A DNA stretch of 64,000 nucleotides. It comes from Formosa haliotis. GTDB taxonomy: Bacteria; Bacteroidota; Bacteroidia; Flavobacteriales; Flavobacteriaceae. Of the stretch, positions 1 through 8,323 are shown piece after piece. Made by a program: the position numbers and the translations under genes. The notes under the pieces were generated by a model. That model saw only the letters and a program-made list of their open reading frames with translations, did not search any database and was not told the DNA's origin. Location of the stretch: assembly GCF_001685485.1 (NCBI RefSeq), contig NZ_BDEL01000001.1, positions 2,229,501-2,293,500 on the forward strand. Direction: 5' to 3'. Position 1 is the stretch's first letter. Every line of letters begins with the position of its first letter.

Positions 1-970
1 TCGCAATAACTGTTTTTGCACCTTCGCCAATGTACCCGCCCCAAATTCCGTTTACATCTAAAGTTGGACGTATAGAGTTACGCTCGTTTGTGGTGTATCC
101 CGCTTCTCCATAAACCGCATCTATATCTAAAGATTTTTTATAATCTTCTAAATTAAATGGTGCTTTTGCCATTTCGGCACGTTCGGCTTGAGAAAGTTCT
201 TCGACTTTATCGTAAAAGCCCGGAATGGTAATATGGTTATTTTCGTCGTGAAGTGAGGCAATCATTTTTGTTAAAACATTAATAGGATTGGCCACTGCAC
301 CCCCGTAAAGTCCAGAGTGCAAATCGCGATTTGGGCCAGTAACCTCAACCTCTACATAACTCAATCCGCGTAATCCTGTAGTAATTGAAGGCACATCTTT
401 AGCAATCATTCCAGTGTCTGAAATAAGAATTACATCATTTTTTAATTTCTCGTGATTATTTTTTACAAAAGATGAAAGGTTTACACTACCTACTTCCTCT
501 TCGCCCTCTATCATGAATTTTACATTACATGGTAGTTGGTTTGTGCGTGTCATAAACTCTAAAGCTTTTACATGCATGTACATTTGCCCTTTATCGTCGC
601 ACGCACCACGAGCAAAAATAGCTCCGTCTGGATGTTTTTCGGTGTTTTTTATAACCGGTTCGAAGGGTGGAGAGGTCCAAAGTTCGATAGGATCTGCGGG
701 TTGCACATCGTAATGTCCATAAACGAGGACTGTTGGAAGTGATTTATCGATTATTTTTTCGCCATAAACAATTGGGTGACCTTCGGTTTTACAAATTTCA
801 ACATGCTCGCATCCGGCCTCTTCTAATCTTGTTTTTACAACTTCGGCTGTTTTTAAAACATCGTTTTTGTAGGCAGAGTCGGCACTTACAGAAGGTATCT
901 TTAAAAGCTCTATAAGCTCGTTTAGGAATCGTTCTTTATTTTCTTGAATATATTGTGTTGTATTTTTCAT
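1..970 (-). CDS. M20 family dipeptidase (3' end outside window)
   Basis: The gene starts with ATG at 970 and runs off the left edge, so only about 323 N-terminal residues are visible. They read as a cytosolic zinc dipeptidase of the M20/CNDP-like family: an N-terminal helix, then the metal-binding strand VYGHYDVQPADP with its metal-ligand His and the following Asp, and further on a GACDDKGQ segment with the bridging Asp. A later stretch matches the lid/dimerisation domain. The family cleaves dipeptides, often with broad specificity. It stands alone upstream of tRNA-Leu on the opposite strand. The substrate cannot be told from the sequence. Confidence 0.88.
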   Translation of the reverse strand, partial: MKNTTQYIQENKERFLNELIELLKIPSVSADSAYKNDVLKTAEVVKTRLEEAGCEHVEICKTEGHPIVYGEKIIDKSLPTVLVYGHYDVQPADPIELWTSPPFEPVIKNTEKHPDGAIFARGACDDKGQMYMHVKALEFMTRTNQLPCNVKFMIEGEEEVGSVNLSSFVKNNHEKLKNDVILISDTGMIAKDVPSITTGLRGLSYVEVEVTGPNRDLHSGLYGGAVANPINVLTKMIASLHDENNHITIPGFYDKVEELSQAERAEMAKAPFNLEDYKKSLDIDAVYGEAGYTTNERNSIRPTLDVNGIWGGYIGEGAKTVIA

Positions 971-1030
971 GAGAAATATAGTGTTTGACACAAAAATACA
1001 AAACAACATGAATTTTTTCTTAAAAGTTGA

Positions 1031-1060
1031 TTTGATTATTAAAACTAATTTTTATATTTG
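1031..1060 (+). promoter_or_regulatory. Bacteroidota-type promoter for tRNA-Leu
   Basis: TTTG at 1031-1034 and TATATTTG at 1053-1060 are separated by 18 bases. This matches the -33 TTTG / -7 TAnnTTTG promoter of Bacteroidota. The tRNA begins 11 bases downstream. Confidence 0.6.
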
Positions 1061-1071
1061 CACACCCTATT

Positions 1072-1153
1072 GCGGGCGTGGTGGAATTGGTAGACACGCT
1101 AGACTTAGGATCTAGTGCCGCAAGGTGTGGGAGTTCGAGTCTCCCCGCCCGCA
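1072..1153 (+). tRNA. tRNA-Leu (anticodon TAG)
   Basis: An 82-base class II tRNA. The acceptor stem GCGGGCG pairs with CGCCCGC, with A as discriminator. The D-arm contains TGGTAGACA, the anticodon loop CTTAGGA gives anticodon TAG, there is a long variable arm, and the T-arm has GTTCGAGTC. CCA is not encoded. A strong hairpin terminator follows directly. Confidence 0.96.
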
Positions 1154-1161
1154 CAACATGC

Positions 1162-1191
1162 AAAAGCCGACTTTTTTAAGTCGGCTTTTTT
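1162..1191 (+). terminator. Rho-independent terminator of tRNA-Leu
   Basis: AAAAGCCGACTT and AAGTCGGCTTTT form a perfect stem around a TTTT-rich loop, ending in a T-run. It begins nine bases after the tRNA. Confidence 0.9.
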
Positions 1192-1194
1192 ATT

Positions 1195-1577
1195 TGGGGT
1201 AACACATAGTTTTCTTTTCGTTTTCTCGCAGTTATAGATACTACTTATCTTCTAGCCTATGCCCTTACACGATTAAAAAGTTAGGATAGAATTTATTTGT
1301 TGTAAGAAATACTACGGGACTAATTTTAGAGCGTATTGCAACGCTATTGTTAACAGCACACATTAATAGGTCATAAATTTGAACTGAAAAACAACTCTAA
1401 ACTTCAATGATTTTGAAGATTTTTACCTCAGTAGTTTCCTTTAATCTAAAGCTAATAACTTTAACATTATTTTCACTAAACCTACTGAAAGTAAACAGAT
1501 TAAATACCGACCAATAATAGACTTCCGATCTTTAGAGATAGAGAAAGGTTAGTTTTTAATGGTTAGTTGGTTTTTTT
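1195..1577. other. Intergenic stretch without recognisable gene
   Basis: About 380 bases between the tRNA terminator and the hairpin downstream of tyrS. I find no ORF with a sensible start and ribosome site, no tRNA-like fold and no repeat in it. Confidence 0.5.
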
Positions 1578-1606
1578 GAAGCCGGATTAGTTTCTAATCC
1601 GGCTTC
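1578..1606 (-). terminator. Hairpin at the 3' end of tyrS
   Basis: A perfect 13-bp stem (GAAGCCGGATTAG and its complement) with a 3-base loop lies just beyond the tyrS stop. On the tyrS strand it is followed by an A-run rather than a T-run, so it is an atypical terminator or a 3'-end stabiliser. Confidence 0.55.
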
Positions 1607-1612
1607 ATTATT

Positions 1613-2917
1613 TTAAACCACCTTTACAATATAGGTGTTGCGTTTTCCTTTATTTATAATAATATAACGCTCGTTAATTAAATCGTCGGCGCTAATTTTA
1701 TAATCTTCTTTTACTTTTTCTTTATTTACAGCAACTGCATTCTCTTTTAATGCGCGTCTAGCCTCACTGTTAGATGCTAAAAAGTTTGTTTTAGCTGCAA
1801 GTACAGCAATCATATCTATATCTTCCAAATCGGCCTTAGAAATTTCTGCCATTGGCACGCCTTCAAAAACATCTAAAAACGTTTTCTCGTCAAGTGTTTT
1901 AATATCATTTTTAAAAGATTTAGAAAACAAAATATTTGACGCTTTCTCAGCATTTTCAAATTCTTCTTTAGAATGTACAAAAGTTGTTAACTCTTCTGCC
2001 AATTTCTTTTGCAACAATCTTAAATGAGGCGTTTCTTTATGTTCTACTATCAAGGCCTCAATTGTTGCTTTATCTAAAAATGTAAATATTTTAATATACT
2101 TCTCTGCATCTTCATCGGTAGAGTTTAACCAAAATTGATAGAATTTATATACCGAAGTTTTGTCTGCATCTAACCACACATTTCCACCTTCACTTTTACC
2201 AAATTTAGAGCCATCGGCTTTTGTAATTAACGGACAAGTTAAGGCATAAGCTTTTGCTTCAACCCCCGGATTCATACGTCTTACAAGCTCGGTTCCTGTA
2301 GTAATATTTCCCCATTGGTCGCTCCCTCCCATTTGCAGTAAACAGTTGTATGTTTTATGTAAATGATAGAAATCGTAACCCTGAATTAATTGGTATGTAA
2401 ATTCTGTAAACGACATGCCGACACTACCTTCTTCTCCAGAAAAACGTTTCTTTACAGAGTCTTTAGCCATCATATAATTTACAGTAATACGCTTACCCAC
2501 ATCTCGAGCGAAATCGATAAATGAAAAATCTTTCATCCAATCGTAATTATTCACTAAAACAGGGGCGTTCTTAGCTGTGGAATCGAAATTTAAAAAACGA
2601 GATAACACTCTTTTTATTCCAGCTACATTTTTTGCCAATGCCGCTTCGTCTAACAAGTTACGCTCATCGCTTTTCCCTGAAGGATCTCCAATCATTCCTG
2701 TTGCACCACCAACTAAAGCCATTGGTTTATGTCCGGCCTTCTCTAAATGCACCAAGATAATTATAGGCACTAAACTTCCAATATGTAAAGAGTCTGAAGT
2801 GGGATCGAAGCCAATATAAGCCGTCGTCATTTCTTTCTTTAATTGTTCTTCTGTTCCAGGCATGATATCATGAACTAGACCTCTCCAGGTTAATTCTTCT
2901 ACAAAATTTTCAGTCAT
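1613..2917 (-). CDS. tyrS: Tyrosine--tRNA ligase
   Basis: Cytosolic class I aminoacyl-tRNA synthetase that attaches tyrosine to tRNA-Tyr. The HIGH-type motif is HIGS at residues 45-48 and the KMSKS-type motif is KFGKS at 238-242. The Tyr/tRNA recognition segment [12 protein letters not shown] lies near 193-204, and a C-terminal S4 RNA-binding domain occupies roughly 370-434. The 434-residue length is normal for bacterial TyrS. The gene is divergent from the SDR epimerase gene. On its own strand a TATCTTTG box precedes the start by about 30 bases and fits the -7 element of this phylum. Confidence 0.97.
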   Translation of the reverse strand: MTENFVEELTWRGLVHDIMPGTEEQLKKEMTTAYIGFDPTSDSLHIGSLVPIIILVHLEKAGHKPMALVGGATGMIGDPSGKSDERNLLDEAALAKNVAGIKRVLSRFLNFDSTAKNAPVLVNNYDWMKDFSFIDFARDVGKRITVNYMMAKDSVKKRFSGEEGSVGMSFTEFTYQLIQGYDFYHLHKTYNCLLQMGGSDQWGNITTGTELVRRMNPGVEAKAYALTCPLITKADGSKFGKSEGGNVWLDADKTSVYKFYQFWLNSTDEDAEKYIKIFTFLDKATIEALIVEHKETPHLRLLQKKLAEELTTFVHSKEEFENAEKASNILFSKSFKNDIKTLDEKTFLDVFEGVPMAEISKADLEDIDMIAVLAAKTNFLASNSEARRALKENAVAVNKEKVKEDYKISADDLINERYIIINKGKRNTYIVKVV

Positions 2918-3003
2918 TTTATATATTTTTAGTAATCTGCCACAAAGATAAAAATCAAAGTAGAATTACTTAGCCTTATTAAATAATTCTTTACCTTCGA
3001 TTT

Positions 3004-4017
3004 ATGATTTTAGTTACAGGAGGCACAGGTTTGGTTGGATCGCATTTACTATATAAACTGGCGAGCAACAATAAAAAGGTTAGAGCAATATATAGGTCTG
3101 AACAAAAACTTGATATTGTAAAGCGCGTGTTTTCGTATTATTCCAATACGCCCGACACCCTTTTTAATACTATAGAATGGGTTAAAGCCGATCTTTTAAA
3201 CATTCCAGAATTAAACGAAGCATTCAGTGCCATTACACATGTTTATCATTGTGCTGCATTCGTGTCCTTCGAACCAGATAAATATACCTTGCTTAAACGC
3301 ACTAATATAAAGGGTACTGCTAATATTGTTAATTTATGTTTAACTCATAATATTGAAAAACTCTGTTATGTAAGCTCGATTGCGGCTTTAGGAAAATCGC
3401 TTACAAATGCTCCGATTACAGAAGAAACGCATTGGAACCCGGAAGATGACAACAATGTATACGCCATAACAAAATACGGAGCAGAAATGGAAGTTTGGCG
3501 AGGCACCCAAGAAGGTTTAGATGCCGTAGTTGTAAACCCCGGCGTAATCTTAGGCGGCGGTATTTGGAGCCACGGTAGTGGTAGTTTATTTAAACGAGTA
3601 AATAACCATTTAAAATATTACACCACTGGCGTTACAGGTTTTGTCGATGTTAGAGATGTCGTTAATATTATGGTCGCTTTAATGGATAGCGACATTAAAA
3701 ACGATGGCTTTATTGTGGTTGCCGAAAACTGGAACTACAAACGTTTTTTACAAACCCTAGCCAAAGCACTCGGCGTTGTTGCCCCTAAAAAAGAAATTAA
3801 AAATTGGCAAGCAGAAATAGGCTGGAGGTTAGACTGGTTGCGCAATAAACTTACCGGTAGCAGACGTGTATTAAGTAAACAATTAGCACAAACAATAAAT
3901 TCTGAATCTATTTATAGTAACGAAAAAATCACCACCGCACTACATTATAAATGGATTGATTTAGAAGATAGCATAAGTAATACAGCACGTCAATTTATGG
4001 CCGATAATAGTGAATAG
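3004..4017 (+). CDS. NAD-dependent epimerase/dehydratase (extended SDR)
   Basis: Extended short-chain dehydrogenase of 337 residues. The Rossmann dinucleotide motif GGTGLVG is at residues 6-12, the catalytic Ser lies in VSSIAAL (about 123-129), and the Tyr-Lys pair is in YAITK (153-157). The family includes dihydroflavonol-4-reductase-like and nucleotide-sugar epimerases; the substrate is not evident. The first ATG follows a short leader and there is no signal peptide, so it is cytosolic. It has no functionally related neighbour: divergent tyrS lies upstream and a convergent lipoprotein gene downstream. Confidence 0.88.
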   Translation: MILVTGGTGLVGSHLLYKLASNNKKVRAIYRSEQKLDIVKRVFSYYSNTPDTLFNTIEWVKADLLNIPELNEAFSAITHVYHCAAFVSFEPDKYTLLKRTNIKGTANIVNLCLTHNIEKLCYVSSIAALGKSLTNAPITEETHWNPEDDNNVYAITKYGAEMEVWRGTQEGLDAVVVNPGVILGGGIWSHGSGSLFKRVNNHLKYYTTGVTGFVDVRDVVNIMVALMDSDIKNDGFIVVAENWNYKRFLQTLAKALGVVAPKKEIKNWQAEIGWRLDWLRNKLTGSRRVLSKQLAQTINSESIYSNEKITTALHYKWIDLEDSISNTARQFMADNSE

Positions 4018-4163
4018 TGAAAGGTTAGTAGTCTTTAGTCTTTAGTCTTTAGAAAATTAGCCATTTGTTTTTCCTCACAGAACTATTAAGCGTTAAATGA
4101 TTAGTCATTTTTCCAGACAAGTACTTAGTTCAAACCATTAACCTCCATTAACTCCTCAAAAAA

Positions 4164-4640
4164 CTACTCTGCTTTTTCTTTTAAATCGGGGATTAGATCA
4201 TTCGCATCTTTACCCGCTTCCATGGGTTTTAACTTGGTGCCGCTAATCTGTTCTTTCTTTAGAGAATCGCTAATGCGTTTTTTTTCTCTAAGCTCTTCTT
4301 TTTCCTTTTCGAATTTATCCTTAAGCCGTGTTAAACTATCTTCAACTTTTACATATAAAGCCTCAAATTCATCAATATCATACGCATAATATTCATTGCT
4401 TTTTGCCAATTGTAAGCTATCAATATTATACTTATCGTAGATATAATTCTGTACCGTTACCCCGTGAGATTCTAAAGCATTCCTATCGATACCTTTACTT
4501 GCCGATAACAAGTTGATATCGATAATAATATTTACCATTTCGGCTTTAGGAATCAGGTTTTTCGGTTTTTCTGGTCGCTTTACCTGATGACAAGATGCCG
4601 AAATAAGCAAAAGACATAGCCCTAGGATTACTTGCTTCAT
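4164..4640 (-). CDS. DUF4296 domain lipoprotein
   Basis: A 158-residue exported lipoprotein. The signal peptide ends in a lipobox (LLLISASC), with Cys at about residue 17. The helical DUF4296 segment (about 28-100) contains PKAEMVNIIIDINLLSA, and a charged coiled coil rich in Glu and Lys follows. The function of DUF4296 is unknown; the family is common in Bacteroidota. Its ATG overlaps the stop of dihydroorotase by four bases, so the two are probably co-transcribed and translationally coupled. Confidence 0.8.
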   Translation of the reverse strand: MKQVILGLCLLLISASCHQVKRPEKPKNLIPKAEMVNIIIDINLLSASKGIDRNALESHGVTVQNYIYDKYNIDSLQLAKSNEYYAYDIDEFEALYVKVEDSLTRLKDKFEKEKEELREKKRISDSLKKEQISGTKLKPMEAGKDANDLIPDLKEKAE

Positions 4641-5983
4641 CGGTTAAAAGTTAAACGTTTTGCAGCTTTTACATTATTAAATTTAAAATTCTGATATACT
4701 AACTCTCCATTTAAAAAGGTATGGGTAACACGCGATTTAAATGTTGTGCCTTCAAATGGAGACCACTGGCATTTGTATAAAATATTTTCTTTAGTTACTG
4801 TCCATGGGTTGTTTAAATCTACCAAAACTAAATCGGCATAATGCCCCACTTTTATAAACCCTCTTTTTTCAACTTTAAATAAAATTGCAGGATTATGGCA
4901 CATTTTTTCTACGACCTTTTCTATAGAAATTCTTCCGCGATGATGCATTTCTAACATGGCTGGTAAGGCATGCTGCACTAAAGGTCCGCCCGACGGGGCT
5001 TGCGTATATACATTTTGTTTTTCTTCAAGAGTATGTGGTGCATGGTCTGTAGCAACAACATCTATTCTATCATCTAAAAGCGCGTCCCAAAGTTGATCGC
5101 GATCTTTTTCGGTTTTAACTGCTGGATTCCATTTAATAAAGGTTCCCTTTTTATCGTAATCCTGATCGGTAAACCATAAATGGTGAATACAAACCTCGGC
5201 CGTGATTTTCTTATCCTTTAACGGAATTTTATTCGAAAATAACTTGGTTTCTTTTCCGGTAGATAAGTGAAACACATGTAACCTTGCTCCTGTTTTCTTA
5301 GCCAAAGCAATTGCTTTTGATGACGACAAATAACAAGCTTCTTCACTACGAATTTCTGGGTGATATTTAATAGAAATATCATCGCCATACTTCGCTTTAT
5401 ACGTTTCGAAATTTTTTCTTATAGTCCCTTCATCTTCACAATGTACAGCTATTAACATGTTGACTTTAGAAAATATTTCTTCTAAAGTTTTAGGATCGTC
5501 AACAAGCATATTTCCTGTAGAAGAACCTAAAAACAATTTTAAAGCTGCAACCGTTTTTACATCGACTTTTAAAATTTCTTCTAAATTATCGTTCGTACCA
5601 CCAAACATAAACGAGTAATTAGCATACGAGGTCTTTGCTGCAATATCAAATTTCTCTTCTAATTTTTCTATGGTTGTAGTTTGCGGATTTGTATTTGGCA
5701 TTTCTATAAACGACGTTATACCTCCAGCAATGGCCGCTCTAGATTCGGTTTCTATATTTGCTTTTTCTGTTAATCCAGGTTCTCTAAAATGTACTTGATC
5801 GTCTATTACACCAGGTAAAACATACTTACCTTCTGCATCAAAAACTTGTACTTCTGAAGACTTTGCGCTTATAGATTCTCCTACTTCTTTAATAAATTCG
5901 CCTTCAATTAAAATATCACCTTCAAAAATTTCCCCTTCATTTACAATCTTGGCATTTTTAATAAGTACTTGTTTTGGTTGCAT
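4637..5983 (-). CDS. pyrC: Dihydroorotase (type I, amidohydrolase)
   Basis: Third step of de novo pyrimidine synthesis: cyclises carbamoyl-aspartate to dihydroorotate. The 448-residue length and amidohydrolase fold fit type I enzymes. The substrate loop reads VHFREPGLTEKAN (64-76), a strand with MPNTNP follows (about 97-102), and ATDHAPHTLEEK provides the catalytic Asp. The usual metal motif D-x-H-x-H reads D61-D-Q63-V-H65, so the first His is Gln. I believe this substitution recurs in Bacteroidota homologues, but that is from memory. It overlaps the DUF4296 gene (ATGA), and a glycosyltransferase gene precedes it by nine bases on the same strand. Confidence 0.92.
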   Translation of the reverse strand: MQPKQVLIKNAKIVNEGEIFEGDILIEGEFIKEVGESISAKSSEVQVFDAEGKYVLPGVIDDQVHFREPGLTEKANIETESRAAIAGGITSFIEMPNTNPQTTTIEKLEEKFDIAAKTSYANYSFMFGGTNDNLEEILKVDVKTVAALKLFLGSSTGNMLVDDPKTLEEIFSKVNMLIAVHCEDEGTIRKNFETYKAKYGDDISIKYHPEIRSEEACYLSSSKAIALAKKTGARLHVFHLSTGKETKLFSNKIPLKDKKITAEVCIHHLWFTDQDYDKKGTFIKWNPAVKTEKDRDQLWDALLDDRIDVVATDHAPHTLEEKQNVYTQAPSGGPLVQHALPAMLEMHHRGRISIEKVVEKMCHNPAILFKVEKRGFIKVGHYADLVLVDLNNPWTVTKENILYKCQWSPFEGTTFKSRVTHTFLNGELVYQNFKFNNVKAAKRLTFNR

Positions 5984-5992
5984 AATATTGGT

Positions 5993-6712
5993 TTATTTAA
6001 ATATACTTTTTATCTTCATTGATATCACTCCAAAAATAGCTTCTGAAATAATTCCGGAACTTAATTTTGATTCACCTTTTGTTCTGTCGGTAAAAATAAC
6101 AGGAACTTCATTAATTTTAAAGTCTTTTAAATAGGCTTTAAATTTCATTTCTATTTGAAAGGCATAACCTACAAACTTAATTTTATCTAAATTAATAGTT
6201 TCTAACACTTTTCGTTTATAACATACAAAACCTGCCGTGGTATCATGAATTTTCATACCGGTAATAACACGTACATATTTTGAGGCCATATAAGACATAA
6301 GTACCCTGTTCATAGGCCAATTTACCACATTAACACCAGTTACATATCGCGATCCTATAGACAAATCGGCACCGTCTGCGGCACAAGCATTATATAAGCG
6401 TTCTAGATCTGTTGGATTATGAGAAAAATCGGCATCCATTTCAAAAATGTATTCATAATTATGCCTTAAACACCACTTAAAACCATGAATGTACGCTGTT
6501 CCTAATCCAGACTTTCCTTGCCTTACTTCTAAAAACAAGCGATCCGGAAATTCGGTTTGAAGTTCTTTGACTTTTAAAGCCGTTAAATCTGGAGAATTAT
6601 CATCGACTACCAGAATATTGAAGTCCTTCTTTTGCGAAAATACAGCTCTAATTATGGCTTCAATATTTCCAATCTCGTTATATGTAGGGATAATGACTAT
6701 AGAGTCTCTCAC
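5993..6712 (-). CDS. Polyprenol-phosphate mannosyltransferase-like GT2
   Basis: Glycosyltransferase family 2 protein of 239 residues, related to dolichol-phosphate mannose synthase. The N-terminal IVIIPTYNE segment, the UDP/GDP-binding DDNSPD (about 37-42) and the metal-binding DADFSHNP (about 93-100) are all present. It lacks the C-terminal membrane domain of some homologues. Likely role: transfer of a sugar to a polyprenyl-phosphate carrier for cell-surface glycans or protein O-glycosylation, which is known in this phylum. It lies nine bases upstream of the dihydroorotase gene on the same strand. Confidence 0.88.
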   Translation of the reverse strand: MRDSIVIIPTYNEIGNIEAIIRAVFSQKKDFNILVVDDNSPDLTALKVKELQTEFPDRLFLEVRQGKSGLGTAYIHGFKWCLRHNYEYIFEMDADFSHNPTDLERLYNACAADGADLSIGSRYVTGVNVVNWPMNRVLMSYMASKYVRVITGMKIHDTTAGFVCYKRKVLETINLDKIKFVGYAFQIEMKFKAYLKDFKINEVPVIFTDRTKGESKLSSGIISEAIFGVISMKIKSIFK

Positions 6713-6818
6713 TTAAATGCTATTAATTCTACAAATGTACATTATTTAGTAATTTCTTTTTTTTAAATATTCCTTAATAATTTAATGTGGCTAATATAAT
6801 TTTAAATAATTTTGACAC

Positions 6819-7466
6819 ATGCTTCGAGAAGTAACATATAACGAAATATTTACCATTTTAATTATGGTTGGGCTTATTTGCATAACCATAGCAAAAGCAG
6901 CTTTTACGAATAGATTTAACGATTTTTCTGCTATTTTAGGGAATTCAAAATATTTAAATATCTATTCGCGCGATCAAAAATTCTTCGACAAATTCGACGC
7001 TTTACTATTTACTAATTTTGTTATATCTACGGCTATTTTCATCTGTATATGTTACAGAGTACTCCATTCAGATCTTCGACTAGACCCCAATAGTATGCTT
7101 AAAATAATTTTTAGCATTGGTGTTTTTTTAATTATAAAAGTACTGTTCGAGCGGCTTATTGCAAGCTTGTTTAATATGGACGAAGTCATAGATCATTATA
7201 TTTTTCAAAAAACAAGTTATACCAATTTTTTTGGCATGCTACTTATTCCCGTGAATGCGCTTTTAATTTATAGTATTACGCCATCAAAACTATTACTTTA
7301 TTTTATTTTATCTTTTTTACTTATTCTGTTAGTAATTAGCCTCGGAACTTCATTAAAACGTTATCAAAACTTAATAAAATCTAACCTTTTTTATTTTATT
7401 TTGTATCTTTGCACACTCGAAATCGCACCTTACGTTATTTTGTACAAATTTGTTACTCTATACTAG
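6819..7466 (+). CDS. DUF4271 membrane protein
   Basis: A 215-residue integral membrane protein with about six hydrophobic helices (for example residues 11-27, 65-82, 93-110, 135-150, 155-172 and 190-208). It fits DUF4271, a Bacteroidota family that commonly sits directly upstream of the uroporphyrinogen-III synthase gene, as here (24-base gap). Its function is unknown. Co-transcription with hemD suggests an indirect link to heme synthesis or the envelope, but no catalytic motif is visible. Confidence 0.82.
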   Translation: MLREVTYNEIFTILIMVGLICITIAKAAFTNRFNDFSAILGNSKYLNIYSRDQKFFDKFDALLFTNFVISTAIFICICYRVLHSDLRLDPNSMLKIIFSIGVFLIIKVLFERLIASLFNMDEVIDHYIFQKTSYTNFFGMLLIPVNALLIYSITPSKLLLYFILSFLLILLVISLGTSLKRYQNLIKSNLFYFILYLCTLEIAPYVILYKFVTLY

Positions 7467-7489
7467 GGTCATCTTAATTTAAACTGCTT

Positions 7490-8239
7490 ATGAAAGTGAA
7501 AACAATTTTAGTCTCTCAGCCAGAACCTAAAATAGAAAATTCCCCTTATTTTGATCTTCAAGAAAAGCAAAAAGTAAAAATTGATTTCCGTCCTTTTATC
7601 CACGTAGAAGGCGTTCCCGCCAAAGAAATTAGACAGCAAAAGGTTGATCTTAACAATTATTCTGCTATTATTTTAACGAGCCGTAACGCGGTAGATCACT
7701 TTTTTAGAGTTGCTGAAGAAATGCGCTTTAAAGTTCCAGACACCATGAAATATTTCTGCCAGTCTGAAGCTGTAGCCTACTACCTTCAAAAATATGTGGT
7801 TTATAGAAAGCGTAAAATTTATGTTGGTAAACGTACGTTTGCTGAGTTATCGCCTTTAATTAAGAAATATAAAGACGAAAAGTTTTTACTTCCAACAACA
7901 GACAAACTAAAACCTGAAGTACCAGAAATTTTAAACGGTTTAGGTATTAACTGGAAAGAAGCTATCTTTTACAAAACGGTAATTAGCGATTTGTCTGATT
8001 TAGCCGATGTAAAATACGATATTTTAGTATTTTTTAGCCCTTCTGGAATTGACTCATTATTCCAAAATTTCCCAGATTTTAAGCAAAACGAAACCCGAAT
8101 TGCTGTATTTGGAAACACAACTATTAAAGCCGTAGAAGAAAAAGGATTACGTGTAGATATTGCTGCACCAACTCCAGAAACTCCTTCTATGACCATGGCA
8201 TTAGATAAATATATAGAAAAAGCTAACAAAGGAAAATAA
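7490..8239 (+). CDS. hemD: Uroporphyrinogen-III synthase
   Basis: Cytosolic HemD-fold protein of 249 residues that closes and isomerises hydroxymethylbilane to uroporphyrinogen III in heme and siroheme synthesis. The two alternating alpha/beta lobes are recognisable from AIILTSRNAVDHFF (about 60-73) and DILVFFSPSGIDSLF (about 178-192), followed by IAVFGNTTIKAVEEKG. The other heme genes are not in this window. A strong terminator follows. Confidence 0.88.
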   Translation: MKVKTILVSQPEPKIENSPYFDLQEKQKVKIDFRPFIHVEGVPAKEIRQQKVDLNNYSAIILTSRNAVDHFFRVAEEMRFKVPDTMKYFCQSEAVAYYLQKYVVYRKRKIYVGKRTFAELSPLIKKYKDEKFLLPTTDKLKPEVPEILNGLGINWKEAIFYKTVISDLSDLADVKYDILVFFSPSGIDSLFQNFPDFKQNETRIAVFGNTTIKAVEEKGLRVDIAAPTPETPSMTMALDKYIEKANKGK

Positions 8240-8257
8240 ATGGTATACTAATACTTT

Positions 8258-8292
8258 AAAAAGGCGATTCAGAAACTGAATCGCCTTTTTTT
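8258..8292 (+). terminator. Terminator after hemD
   Basis: A perfect 15-bp stem (A-run plus GGCGATTCAG and its complement) around an AAA loop, ending in a T-run. The mirrored A-run could also serve the convergent pckA transcript. Confidence 0.9.
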
Positions 8293-8323
8293 GGTTTAAT
8301 ATATTGGTTCACATTTTAGATTG

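Noticed and set aside
4030..4051. Three to four copies of a 7-bp unit (GTCTTTA) after the epimerase gene
   Set aside because: It lies outside any coding frame in a convergent gap, has few units and no promoter nearby; I do not think it switches a gene.
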